Assembly: GCA_030447785.1 (NCBI GenBank)
Contig: JAUJOF010000001.1
Coordinates: 198,880-262,879, forward strand
DNA from: Solirubrobacteraceae bacterium
Lineage (GTDB): Bacteria > Actinomycetota > Thermoleophilia > Solirubrobacterales > Solirubrobacteraceae
Reading direction: 5' to 3'
DNA length: 64,000 nucleotides
Shown piece by piece: positions 36,514 to 44,125 of this stretch (the first letter of the stretch is position 1; each line of letters begins with the position of its first letter). Both the position numbers and the translations under genes were made by a program. The notes beneath the pieces were generated by a model. It was not told where the DNA came from and did no database searches. It was given only the letters and a program-made list of their open reading frames with translations.

Positions 36514-37793
36514 GCTGGCATCCTCGCCGCGGAATCACCGGCGACGCGGCGCTCGCCAGCGCGGCCGCCGCGCTCGCGACGGGCATCGGCGCGACGGCGA
36601 GCATCCTCGTCGCCCGTGAGCTGAGCGTGGCCGGCCGCGGAGAATGGGCCGTCATCAGCTCGCTAGCCATCCTGGTTGGGACCGCGTGCTCCGCCGGCCT
36701 TCCTGCCGCAGGTGCCTACGCCGCGGCGCAGGTCGACGCGCGTGCGCGAGCGCGCATCACATCCGCCGTGTTCATCGCCGCGCTCGGCCTTGCGAGCCTC
36801 GCCCTCGTCGCCGGAGCAATCGCGGCGGCGGTGACCCAGCACGGCCCCGAACGCGAGGTCGCTCTCTTCGGCGGGTCGGTGCTGGCGGCAGGGTACGTCA
36901 TCCACAACATCGTCCACCAGCTGCTGCTGACCACCGTCCCGCTGCGGCGCTACGCCGCGGTTCAGCTACTGCCGAACGTCGTGATGCTGGCCGGTGTGGT
37001 CGCCGTCGTACTCGCGACAGGGCTCACCGTCGCCTGGGTCGCGGCCGCGTCGATCGCGGGCTCGGTGATCGCCACGGGGGCGGCGGTCGTGATCCTCCGA
37101 CGGGCGGGACTCGTTCCGCTGAGCTGGTGGGGGAATGCGCTACCGGCGCTGCGGCCGTACGCGGGGTTCGCGATCATGAGCTTCGGTGTAGTGGCTTGCA
37201 CGCAGGTGGTGCAGCGCATCGACGTGCTCATCGTCGACGGGATCGCCGGTCCGCGTTCCGCCGGCCTGTATGCGGTCGCGGTCCAGGTCGGCGAGCTGTT
37301 GCTCATCGTGCCAGCCGCGCTCGGCGCCGTCCTGTTCCGCCGTGCAGCCACCTCTGCGCAGGGCCACTGGCGCGACGCAGTCCGGGTCATGTCCGCGACC
37401 TTGGCCCTTGGGCTAGCGATCGGAGCGCTGCTCGTCGCGTTCGCCGATCCGCTTCTGAACACCCTGTTCGGAGCCCGCTATGTTGGTGCCGCCGAAGCGC
37501 TGAGGCTACTCGTCCCGGGTCTGTTGTTCCTGTGCCTGCAGAGCATCGTCTCCTCTTATGTCGCCGGACGGGGACGTCCACGCTCCGTCTTCTTCGCGTG
37601 GCTGGTCGCCGGAGTGGGCAACATCTCGCTCAACCTCGTCCTCGTGCCGGCGTACGGAATTACCGGCGCGGCGCTGGCTTCGACGATCTCGTACGCGGTC
37701 GTTCTCGTGCTGCACGTGCATCCCATCAGAATCATTCGAGCGCAAGAGCGCGATGGCGGCAGCCTCGTGGCGAAGGCGCAAGTGCCCACATGA
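36492..37793 (+). CDS. Polysaccharide flippase (Wzx-like, MATE/MOP superfamily)
   Basis: About 433 residues with twelve or so hydrophobic helices. Segments such as GRGEWAVISSLAILVGTACS, QRIDVLIVDGIAGPRSAGLY and GRGRPRSVFFAWLVAGVGNI match Wzx/RfbX-type lipid-linked oligosaccharide flippases with a polysaccharide-biosynthesis C-terminal region. It would translocate the lipid-linked repeat unit for the Wzy-like enzymes. ATG 36492 overlaps the heparinase-like gene by 22 bases. It closes the plus-strand operon that starts at 30777; only pseudogene debris follows. Confidence 0.85.
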   Translation: MADRRHLGWHPRRGITGDAALASAAAALATGIGATASILVARELSVAGRGEWAVISSLAILVGTACSAGLPAAGAYAAAQVDARARARITSAVFIAALGLASLALVAGAIAAAVTQHGPEREVALFGGSVLAAGYVIHNIVHQLLLTTVPLRRYAAVQLLPNVVMLAGVVAVVLATGLTVAWVAAASIAGSVIATGAAVVILRRAGLVPLSWWGNALPALRPYAGFAIMSFGVVACTQVVQRIDVLIVDGIAGPRSAGLYAVAVQVGELLLIVPAALGAVLFRRAATSAQGHWRDAVRVMSATLALGLAIGALLVAFADPLLNTLFGARYVGAAEALRLLVPGLLFLCLQSIVSSYVAGRGRPRSVFFAWLVAGVGNISLNLVLVPAYGITGAALASTISYAVVLVLHVHPIRIIRAQERDGGSLVAKAQVPT

Positions 37794-37842
37794 CGTGCCC
37801 GTGACTCTGGAGCCGAGTTCATCGGCTCGCATCCCGTGAGAG

Positions 37843-38270
37843 CTGCTACTCACGGCCGGACACCGGGTCCAGGTGCGCGACGACCTCTCGACGGGGGATG
37901 GAGAACATCCGGCAGGTGGGCACGAACGAGCGCTTCGTATAGACGATCGACTCGTGCGCGAACAAGGGTGGTATGGCGGAGATGGTCGACGACATTGACG
38001 TGGTCTTCCATGTCGAGGCGGCCGCTGGCGTGGATCTGGTCGTCGAGTCGCCCGTGCTGACCATCGAGACCAACCTGCACTGCTCCGAGGTGGTTCTCGC
38101 GCAGGGGGTCACGATCGCAAGCTGACTGATCGCCAGCACCAACGAGGTCTACAGCAAGTCGGCTGCGCTGCTGTTCCGCGAGGACGGGCGAATCTCTTTC
38201 ATGGGCGCGACGTGAAGGCCGCCGGTCGTACGGTGCTCGAAGGCGATCGACGAGTTCCCGCTCGCGGACC
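37843..38270 (+). pseudogene. Decayed copy of the NAD-dependent epimerase gene
   Basis: Nucleotide and conceptual matches to the epimerase gene at 16234 are visible throughout: GACGACCTCTCGACGGGG against GACGATCTCTCGACGGGG, then a segment for VVESPVLTIETNLHCSEVVL, then ASTNEVYSKSAA, and finally AAGGCGATCGACGAGTTCC. The copy has several frameshifts, in-frame stops (for example TAG where the intact gene has a Tyr codon) and a deletion before the last segment. It begins at about codon 20 of the intact gene. It joins directly to a GT2 remnant. Confidence 0.72.
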
Positions 38271-38500
38271 CTACAAGAACGCCCTGCTGCGGCGCGACTC
38301 GCTCGGTCTCTACCTCCCTACAACTTCGTGCGGGCGCCGGCGACCTTATTTTCCCATGGCGGTGGTGCGGGAGATCGGCAGCTTCGACGAGCGCGCTACC
38401 TCATCTCCGTGTGGTGGCGGTACCGCCAGGAGCTCGGGTGGGCCATACTCCTCACCGACCAGCCCCTGGCCGGCTCGCTACGTTCCGCCGGCCCGCGTGA
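38266..38500 (+). pseudogene. Decayed GT2 glycosyltransferase fragment
   Basis: PYKNALLRRDSLGLYLP matches AYKNALLRRYSLNLYLT of the GT2 gene at 5342 (residues 132-148). APATLFSHG, VVREIGSFDER and YLISVWWRYRQELGWAILLT follow in shifting frames and match the subsequent GT2 region. It is fused head-on to the end of the epimerase remnant, so the two parental genes recombined before or during decay. The 3' end approaches the convergent FkbM gene. Confidence 0.62.
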
Positions 38501-39317
38501 ACAGCCCGTAGGCGGGCGGCTGCGGCGCGTCAAATCCCTCGGTGCCCGGCTTCTCCTCACGCCGGAAGCGGTCACTCAGGTGCAGCCCATGCTGGGCGAG
38601 CAGGCCCTCCAGCTGCCCCCCCTTCTCGTCGTCGAGCTCGGTCAGGACCGTGCGCAAAGTCGGGTCTGACAGCGTGTGGTCGGCTCCGGCGAGGACGTCG
38701 AGCTCTGTGCCATCGACATCAAGCTTGATGTGCGCAGGCCTCGGCAGGCCGAAGCGCTCCAGCAGATCGTCGAGGCGGAAGGTCAGGACGGGCTGGTCGT
38801 AGGCGGTACCGGTCGGGCCGTCGTGGCCACCCAGCGTGTGAAGGGCCGCCCCCGCGTCGAGCGTGCGCAGGTGCAGGGTCTCCAGGGTCGTCGCCCGGCC
38901 CAGGGCCACCGGAAGCGCGGTCACCCGGTCCTGCGCTCCGTTGCGCACCACGTTCTCCGACAGCGCGGCGAACGTGGGGTAGCCGGGCTCCACGGCCACC
39001 ACGCGGGCACGCACCGCCGGGGACAGCGCCGCGACGAGGCTGTAGGCGCCGACGTTGGCCCCGATGTCGTAGAGGACCTCGTCCGGCCCGATCCAGCTCT
39101 CGATCCACTGCACGGTCCAGGGCTCCTTGGCGCAGCCGCGAAGCCGCGCCCGGGCGGACTTCGAGGGGACGCCCAGCATGATCTGCGCACCTTCGTAGTC
39201 CAAGCGCCCGACGGTGGGGCCCGCGAGCGCCTCCGCGAGCCTGGAGCGTCCCCTTCGCGTCGCTCTGTCCAGCAGGCGCCCCGCGGCGCGCACGGGCCTC
39301 CCCGCGGAGTCGCTCAT
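38478..39317 (-). CDS. FkbM-family SAM-dependent methyltransferase
   Basis: About 279 residues. EVLYDIGANVGAYSLVAALS is the SAM-binding motif I of the FkbM (Methyltransf_21) family, VVAVEPGYPTFAALSENVVR follows as motif II, and HIKLDVDGTELDVLAGAD is the family's conserved KxDVxGxE-like element. FkbM enzymes O-methylate sugars or polyketides; here a glycan target is likely from context. ATG 39317 shares one base with the stop of the upstream small membrane-protein gene, indicating coupling. Confidence 0.85.
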   Translation of the reverse strand: MSDSAGRPVRAAGRLLDRATRRGRSRLAEALAGPTVGRLDYEGAQIMLGVPSKSARARLRGCAKEPWTVQWIESWIGPDEVLYDIGANVGAYSLVAALSPAVRARVVAVEPGYPTFAALSENVVRNGAQDRVTALPVALGRATTLETLHLRTLDAGAALHTLGGHDGPTGTAYDQPVLTFRLDDLLERFGLPRPAHIKLDVDGTELDVLAGADHTLSDPTLRTVLTELDDEKGGQLEGLLAQHGLHLSDRFRREEKPGTEGFDAPQPPAYGLFTRAGGT

Positions 39318-39682
39318 CAATTCGGCCTTGGGTCCCCCGCCCGGAGCACCGCGGCACGCCGCCGGGCGTGGGCGAGTAGCCAGCTCAGGGTCGGGAGCTC
39401 GGCGCCGGGCACGAGCAGTGCTGCGGTCGCGACGGCGCCCGTCGGACGATCGAGTTCCCGTGCGCAGCGGGCGAGCGCGATGACGACGCTCGCCCGCACC
39501 CCGGCCAGAATCGCGAAAAAGGTGGTCTCGCCCTTGCCGTCGGGGGCGATGACGGCCAGCGCAAGGATGAACAGCGTGGCAGCGAGCAGGCCCGCGATCG
39601 TCAGGGCGGTGTGCCGGCGGGCCTGGCGCACTGCGCCCGCGGTACAGAGCCCCGGGCTCAGGGAGAGGCGGGCATCGCTCAC
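39317..39682 (-). CDS. Small membrane protein of unknown function
   Basis: About 121 residues from GTG 39682 (VSDARLSLSPGLCTAGAVRQ). Two hydrophobic segments, TALTIAGLLAATLFILALAV and FFAILAGVRASVVIALARC, and a short third (VATAALLVPGAELPTLSWLL) suggest a two- or three-pass membrane protein. The family is not recognised. It lies directly upstream of, and coupled to, the FkbM methyltransferase gene, with a TAGAGT hexamer eight bases before the start. Confidence 0.55.
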   Translation of the reverse strand: MSDARLSLSPGLCTAGAVRQARRHTALTIAGLLAATLFILALAVIAPDGKGETTFFAILAGVRASVVIALARCARELDRPTGAVATAALLVPGAELPTLSWLLAHARRRAAVLRAGDPRPN

Positions 39683-39690
39683 CGCGACTG

Positions 39691-39696
39691 ACTCTA
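39691..39696 (-). promoter_or_regulatory. -10-like hexamer TAGAGT
   Basis: On the minus strand TAGAGT lies eight bases before the GTG at 39682. This is the same architecture as at several other starts in the window. Confidence 0.4.
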
Positions 39697-39757
39697 CACT
39701 CGGGCTCCTGCGCCCTCCGGTCGAGGGTCGCCCGCCTTGGAGGCGACCGGCGCCATG

Positions 39758-40023
39758 GGTTTCCCGTACCAGCGCCTCATCCTTCACCTGAACGGGGTCT
39801 TCCTCGGTATCTGGGTCTGGCCCTGCTCATCGGGCCCTCCTGGTTGCTCGAGGCGGCCGCGCTCTCGATGCCCCTGCCCCCGCGGCCCCTCTTCGCGGTG
39901 GCCGGACTCATCACCTTGGTGGCGGGCGTCATCGTGCGATGTGCCTCCGAGGGCGCCGCGGCGGCTGCCCATCGCCACCGTGCACGAGGACGTCGTCCTG
40001 CTGCACGTCGCCCGGCCTCCTAG
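39758..40023 (+). pseudogene. Possible broken small membrane protein gene
   Basis: MGFPYQRLILHLNGVFLG reads in one frame, and YLGLALLIGPSWLLEAAALS then VAGLITLVAGVIVRC in another, with the change near 39808. Joined, they resemble a short two-helix membrane protein. There is no recognised family. The remaining intergenic sequence up to 40155 shows nothing definite. Confidence 0.3.
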
Positions 40024-40155
40024 GCCGAGCGCAGGTGTCGCATAGCGGTGTGATGGAGGAGGTCTCGCTCTCCCGATCCGCGGTCTGAGGGCTCGGTGCG
40101 CGGTCTCCGGCGGCTACCAAGGCGGTCGGTCACCGCGGCGGCTGGATCGGTGCCT

Positions 40156-41457
40156 TCATTGACTGAGGAGCGCCGCCGGCACGACGGCGATGCCATCGGG
40201 TCGGCGGTATGCCTCGGAGCCCGTCGTGACAACGACCGCATCCAGCATGTCGGCTCCCATCTGCTCGCGCAGCCAGTTGAGATGGGTTACGTCCTTGTCT
40301 GTGGCGACGGGGTGGAGTTTGACCTCCATCGCGACCACGCGTCCGTCGCCACGCTCGACGATGAGGTCAATCTCGCGCTCGCCCGCGTACGTACGCAGGT
40401 GGCCGACGGAGGCGTCCGCCGCCTGCGCGTACACCCGCACCGACTGGGTGACCAGCGACTCGAACAGCGCTCCCAGAAAGGTCCCGTCGCGCGGAATGGC
40501 GACGGCCGGCTCGTCGCCGGCCAGCAGTTGCTGGCTGGTGAGTCCGAGCAGCGTCGTTGCCAGTGCCGGGTCGGCGAGATGATGCTTCGGCGGCTCCGTG
40601 AGACGGGCGATGTGGTTGCGAGTCGGCTTCCATCCCGGCACAGGGTCGAGCACATACAAGCGCTCCAGAACGTCGCGGTAGGGCATGACGGTCGTGCGCG
40701 CGGGCTTGTCCGACTCGCCGCTCGTGGCCGCGTCGCGCACCTTCTCCCAGCTGGCGGCCGTGGCGGTCGCCGCTGCGTAGGCCAGCATCCAGCGCCGCAG
40801 TGCGGCGGGGTTGCGCGGCTGATGGCCGAGCTCCGGGAAGTCCTTGTCGATAACGCGCCGGATGTAGCCGTCCAGCTGCGCGCGGCGCAGCCTCACCGGG
40901 AGGTCGCGCAGACCCGGAAAGCCCGACTTGAACATCTCCTCCGTGTAGTCGGCGAGCCCGAACGAGCTGACGCCGGCGACCGGCGGCTGGCCACCGCCGA
41001 GCAGCTCGCACAAGCTGACGGTCGCGCTGCCTGGCCAGCGCTCTGCGAGCGAGAGCGGTCGCATTCGTAACGCGATGATGCGCCCAGCGCCCGTATGAAC
41101 GCCCGTGCCCTTCGGCGCAACCGAGCCCGTCAACAAAAACGGCCCCGGCGGGTCATGCTTATCCACCGCGCGACGAACGCGGTCCCAGACGGGCGGATGG
41201 TGTTGCCACTCGTCGATGAGCACCGGGGCCAGCTGCGACAGCGCGAGGCCCACATCCGCTGAAACGACAGCGAGATGGGTCTCGTCATCGAGCTCGTAGC
41301 TCGTGGCGGCGCGCTCTCCCGCGGTCGAGGTCTTTCCGATGGCCCGGGCGCCTTCGAGGGCAACCGCGACGGCGACATCGAAAGCAGGTCCCAGGTAAGC
41401 ATCCAGCTCGTCATCAACGACGCGACGGCGATAGCTCGGTGCAGGCGACACAACCAC
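40156..41457 (-). CDS. AAA-type ATPase with DUF4143 nuclease-like domain
   Basis: About 430 residues. The N-terminal AAA_14 domain has the P-loop EGARAIGKTSTA, LAPVLIDEWQHHPPVWD as Walker B, and GPFLLTGS as sensor. The C-terminal DUF4143 region shows FESLVTQSVRVYAQA and REIDLIVERGDGRVVAMEVK, the D...ExK pattern of PD-(D/E)XK-like folds. The cellular role of these ATPases is unclear and it has no evident link to polysaccharide synthesis. The start is uncertain: GTG 41457 fits the family, while TTG 41481 or GTG 41451 are alternatives. Confidence 0.8.
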   Translation of the reverse strand: MVVSPAPSYRRRVVDDELDAYLGPAFDVAVAVALEGARAIGKTSTAGERAATSYELDDETHLAVVSADVGLALSQLAPVLIDEWQHHPPVWDRVRRAVDKHDPPGPFLLTGSVAPKGTGVHTGAGRIIALRMRPLSLAERWPGSATVSLCELLGGGQPPVAGVSSFGLADYTEEMFKSGFPGLRDLPVRLRRAQLDGYIRRVIDKDFPELGHQPRNPAALRRWMLAYAAATATAASWEKVRDAATSGESDKPARTTVMPYRDVLERLYVLDPVPGWKPTRNHIARLTEPPKHHLADPALATTLLGLTSQQLLAGDEPAVAIPRDGTFLGALFESLVTQSVRVYAQAADASVGHLRTYAGEREIDLIVERGDGRVVAMEVKLHPVATDKDVTHLNWLREQMGADMLDAVVVTTGSEAYRRPDGIAVVPAALLSQ

Positions 41458-41563
41458 AACCGACAGCAGCTCGCGGACCAACGCTACGTATTCTCGCCCC
41501 GCTACGCTACAAAAGCTCGGCGATCTAGGCTGCCTTTCCTCATCGTTTAGCCTCCCCGCCGCC

Positions 41564-42253
41564 ATGCGCCACCCCGACCAGCCCGAGCTCGCCCGCGTGG
41601 TCGCCGACTTCGAGGCGGCCGTCCTCGCCCAACAGCCGGTCGCGTCCGAGCACTACGACGAGGACTACTTCGCCTCGGACTGGCGCGAGGACGACAACCG
41701 CTACGACCTGGAGACGCGCCGGCGCATCGAGGCGCGCAATCCGCAGCTCATAAAGGAGGTCTTCGAGCCCCGGCGGGTGCTGGACATGGGCTGCGGACCG
41801 GGCTTCCTCATGCAGTTCCTGCACGAGCTGGCCATCGACGTGCACGGCATCGACTACGCCGAGGCCAGCCTGGACCTCGCGCCGCCCGACGTGCGCGACG
41901 ACATCACGATCGCCTCGGTCAGCGAGCCCCAGGTCGACGCCGAGTCCTTCGACCTGGTGATCTGCCGCGAGGTGCTCGAGCACATGACCGTGCTTGAGGT
42001 GCGCCGCACCGTCCAGCAGATCTGCCGCGCGAGCTCGCGCTTCGCGTACGTCACGACGCGCTTTCATCCCGAGCCCGACCACCTGCTCGACTTCACCACC
42101 CAGTTCGACGTCGACCCCTCGCACATCACGCTGCTCACCAAGGACTTCCTGCGGCTGCTGTTCGTCCTGGAGGGCTTTCGCCGGCGGACCGACCTGGAGC
42201 AGCGCATGGACTGGGGCGACAAGAACCGCGTGCTCGTCTACGAGCGGGTATGA
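41564..42253 (+). CDS. Class I SAM-dependent methyltransferase
   Basis: A 229-residue methyltransferase. VLDMGCGPGFLMQFLHELAI is motif I, VHGIDYAEASL motif II and FDLVICREVLEHM the post-II motif. The N-terminal SEHYDEDYFASDWREDDNRY resembles small-molecule or sugar methyltransferases in polysaccharide loci. ATG 41564 is preceded by TAGCCT ten bases upstream. It is the first gene of the long plus-strand operon that carries the ABC exporter, and it overlaps the next gene by 4 bases (ATGA). Substrate unknown. Confidence 0.83.
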   Translation: MRHPDQPELARVVADFEAAVLAQQPVASEHYDEDYFASDWREDDNRYDLETRRRIEARNPQLIKEVFEPRRVLDMGCGPGFLMQFLHELAIDVHGIDYAEASLDLAPPDVRDDITIASVSEPQVDAESFDLVICREVLEHMTVLEVRRTVQQICRASSRFAYVTTRFHPEPDHLLDFTTQFDVDPSHITLLTKDFLRLLFVLEGFRRRTDLEQRMDWGDKNRVLVYERV

Positions 42254-43242
42254 GCGCCATGGCGCGAGAGAAGCCTTCGAAGGTGCGCACCAAGCTCGAC
42301 GGGCTGCCGAGCCTCCCGCAGAGGCTTGCGCAGACCCGGGCCTTGCTGAATGCCGTGCGGGAGGTGCCCAGGGAGCTGACGCGCGCGTCCAAGGACGTCA
42401 GGGAGTTCTCGCGCGAGCTCAAGCGCGTGTACGCCGAGCTGCGCCGGATCGAGCTGCGCTTCGACGGGGTCCTGCGCCATCTCTACTTCGACGCGCAGCA
42501 GCTGCCCCCGCCTGCCGACCTCACCTGGCAGCGCTTCAAGGTCTACTCACAGAACGGAGAGGACGGGCTCACCCTTGCATTGTTAAAGCGCATCGGCCTC
42601 GGCGCCGGCCGGTTCGTGGACATCGGCTGTGGCCCGATGGGTGGAAACGCCCGTTTCTTCGCCGAGGAGTTCGGCTGGTCGGGGCTGTTCGTCGACGCGC
42701 GGGAGCAGGTCAAGAGGCTGGAGGCCCAGCTGCGTCCGGGGCAGGTCACGGCACTCGCCACCTGGGTCACGCGCGACAACGTCGACTCCTTGGTGCGCGA
42801 CCATGGCTTTGAGGGCGAGATCGATCTTCTGAGCATCGACCTAGACGGCAACGACTACTGGGTCTGGGAGGCGCTGACCGCCTGCTCGCCGCGTATAGCG
42901 ATCGTCGAGTACAACTCCTTCTTCGGTCCTGACCGCGCGGTCACCGTGCCGTACTCGGAGTCGTTCGATCGTCACGAGCGCGACCGTCGCTACTACGGCG
43001 CCTCGCTGGCGGCGCTCGTGGCGCTGGCCGGCCAGAAGGGCTACCGGCTCGTGGCGGTCGAGCCCGCCGGGGTCAACGCCTTCTTCCTGCGCGACGACGT
43101 CGCCCCGGAGGTTCCGGGGTTTCGCGCCGACCAGCTCTATCGCTCGCAGGTCAAGCACCACCTGGAGATGGCACAGCGTGGCTTCGACCCCTTCGAGGCG
43201 TTCACGCCCGAGAACGGATTGCCGCTGGTCGACGTTGCCTGA
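42250..43242 (+). CDS. FkbM-like/Rossmann SAM-binding protein with N-terminal coiled coil
   Basis: This 330-residue protein has a helical, charged N-terminus (about 30-75). It continues with VYSQNGEDGLTLALLKRIGL (about 97-116), FVDIGCGPMGGNARFF (about 121-136), GWSGLFVDAREQ and LSIDLDGNDYWVWEAL (about 195-210), then YYGASLAALVALAGQKGYRL. The SQNGED...IG...N...LSIDxDGxDYW series is a recognisable but functionally undefined SAM-methyltransferase-like family. It sits between a methyltransferase and the ABC permease, so a terminal modification of the exported glycan is possible. Confidence 0.68.
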   Translation: MSAMAREKPSKVRTKLDGLPSLPQRLAQTRALLNAVREVPRELTRASKDVREFSRELKRVYAELRRIELRFDGVLRHLYFDAQQLPPPADLTWQRFKVYSQNGEDGLTLALLKRIGLGAGRFVDIGCGPMGGNARFFAEEFGWSGLFVDAREQVKRLEAQLRPGQVTALATWVTRDNVDSLVRDHGFEGEIDLLSIDLDGNDYWVWEALTACSPRIAIVEYNSFFGPDRAVTVPYSESFDRHERDRRYYGASLAALVALAGQKGYRLVAVEPAGVNAFFLRDDVAPEVPGFRADQLYRSQVKHHLEMAQRGFDPFEAFTPENGLPLVDVA

Positions 43243-43254
43243 GGTGGCCGCCCC

Positions 43255-43260
43255 TAGAGT
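43255..43260 (+). promoter_or_regulatory. -10-like hexamer TAGAGT
   Basis: TAGAGT lies eight bases before the ATG of the ABC permease gene, in the only gap (26 bases) within the operon. Confidence 0.38.
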
Positions 43261-43268
43261 CCCCGGCC

Positions 43269-44105
43269 ATGAGCACCGTCATCGAGCCGCGCCGTCCTGG
43301 GGCAGCGCACGCGGCGGGCGAACTGTGGCGCTCGCGCCGCCTGGTCGGCTGGTTCGGCAAGCGGCTCCTCGAGAAGCGCTACCAGCGGACGTGGCTGGGA
43401 TGGGTCTGGCTGCCGCTGCGCCCGACGCTCGATGTCGCCGCCCGCGCCTTCGTGTTCGGCAGCATCCTGTCGGCGCCGTCGGAGGGCGTGCCCTACCTCC
43501 TGTTCTTCCTCATCGGCATGAGCGCGTGGAACCTGTTCGAGGAGAGCGTGTTCTGGTCGTCGCGCTCCCTGGAGCTCAACCGTCGCACCCTGCGCCGCGT
43601 GTACGTGCCGCGGCTGACGATGCTCGTGGGCTCGCTGGCCATCGGTGCGGTCGAGTACCTGATCTACATGATCATGGCCGCCCTCGCGGTGACCTACTAC
43701 CTGCTGGCCGACGGGACGACGTATCTCGAGCTGGGGGCCAACACGCTCGCCGCCGTGGCGGGCCTGGCGCTGATCGTCCTGCTCGCCCAGAGCTTCGGCC
43801 TCTGGCTGTCGGTGCTCGGAGCCCAGGCGCGTGATGTGCGCTTCTTCCTGCGCTACATCACCGGGTTCTGGTTCTTCCTCACGCCCGTCATCTACCCCCT
43901 CGGCGCCGTCCCCGAGAACCTGCGCTGGCTGGCGGCCATCAATCCCGTGACCGCGCCCGTGGAGATGGTCAAGTACGGCGTGCTGGGCACCGGCGGCGTC
44001 CCGATGGCACCGCTGGCGGTGACCCTCGGGTTCATCGTGGTGGTGGCCACGGGGGGCATCGCGTTCTTCCGCCGCTCGGAGGCGGCGGCGGTCGACGCGA
44101 TGTGA
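43269..44105 (+). CDS. wzm: ABC-2 type polysaccharide/teichoic-acid exporter permease (Wzm/TagG-like)
   Basis: A 278-residue permease with about six helices, including LLFFLIGMSAWNLFEESVFW, IALVVLLA-type segments in the middle, and VRFFLRYITGFWFFLTPVIY. RYQRTWLGWVWLPLRPTLDV matches the cytoplasmic N-terminal region of Wzm/TagG proteins, and NPVTAPVEMVKYGVLGTG the periplasmic C-terminal loop. It forms the membrane channel for export of a completed lipid-linked polymer. It overlaps the ATPase gene (GTGA at 44102). Confidence 0.88.
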   Translation: MSTVIEPRRPGAAHAAGELWRSRRLVGWFGKRLLEKRYQRTWLGWVWLPLRPTLDVAARAFVFGSILSAPSEGVPYLLFFLIGMSAWNLFEESVFWSSRSLELNRRTLRRVYVPRLTMLVGSLAIGAVEYLIYMIMAALAVTYYLLADGTTYLELGANTLAAVAGLALIVLLAQSFGLWLSVLGAQARDVRFFLRYITGFWFFLTPVIYPLGAVPENLRWLAAINPVTAPVEMVKYGVLGTGGVPMAPLAVTLGFIVVVATGGIAFFRRSEAAAVDAM

Positions 44106-44112
44106 CGGGCCG

Positions 44113-44118
44113 TACCCT
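44113..44118 (+). promoter_or_regulatory. -10-like hexamer TACCCT
   Basis: TACCCT lies seven bases before the ATG at 44126 and may give an internal transcript of the ATPase gene. Confidence 0.35.
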
Positions 44119-44125
44119 TGGCGCC

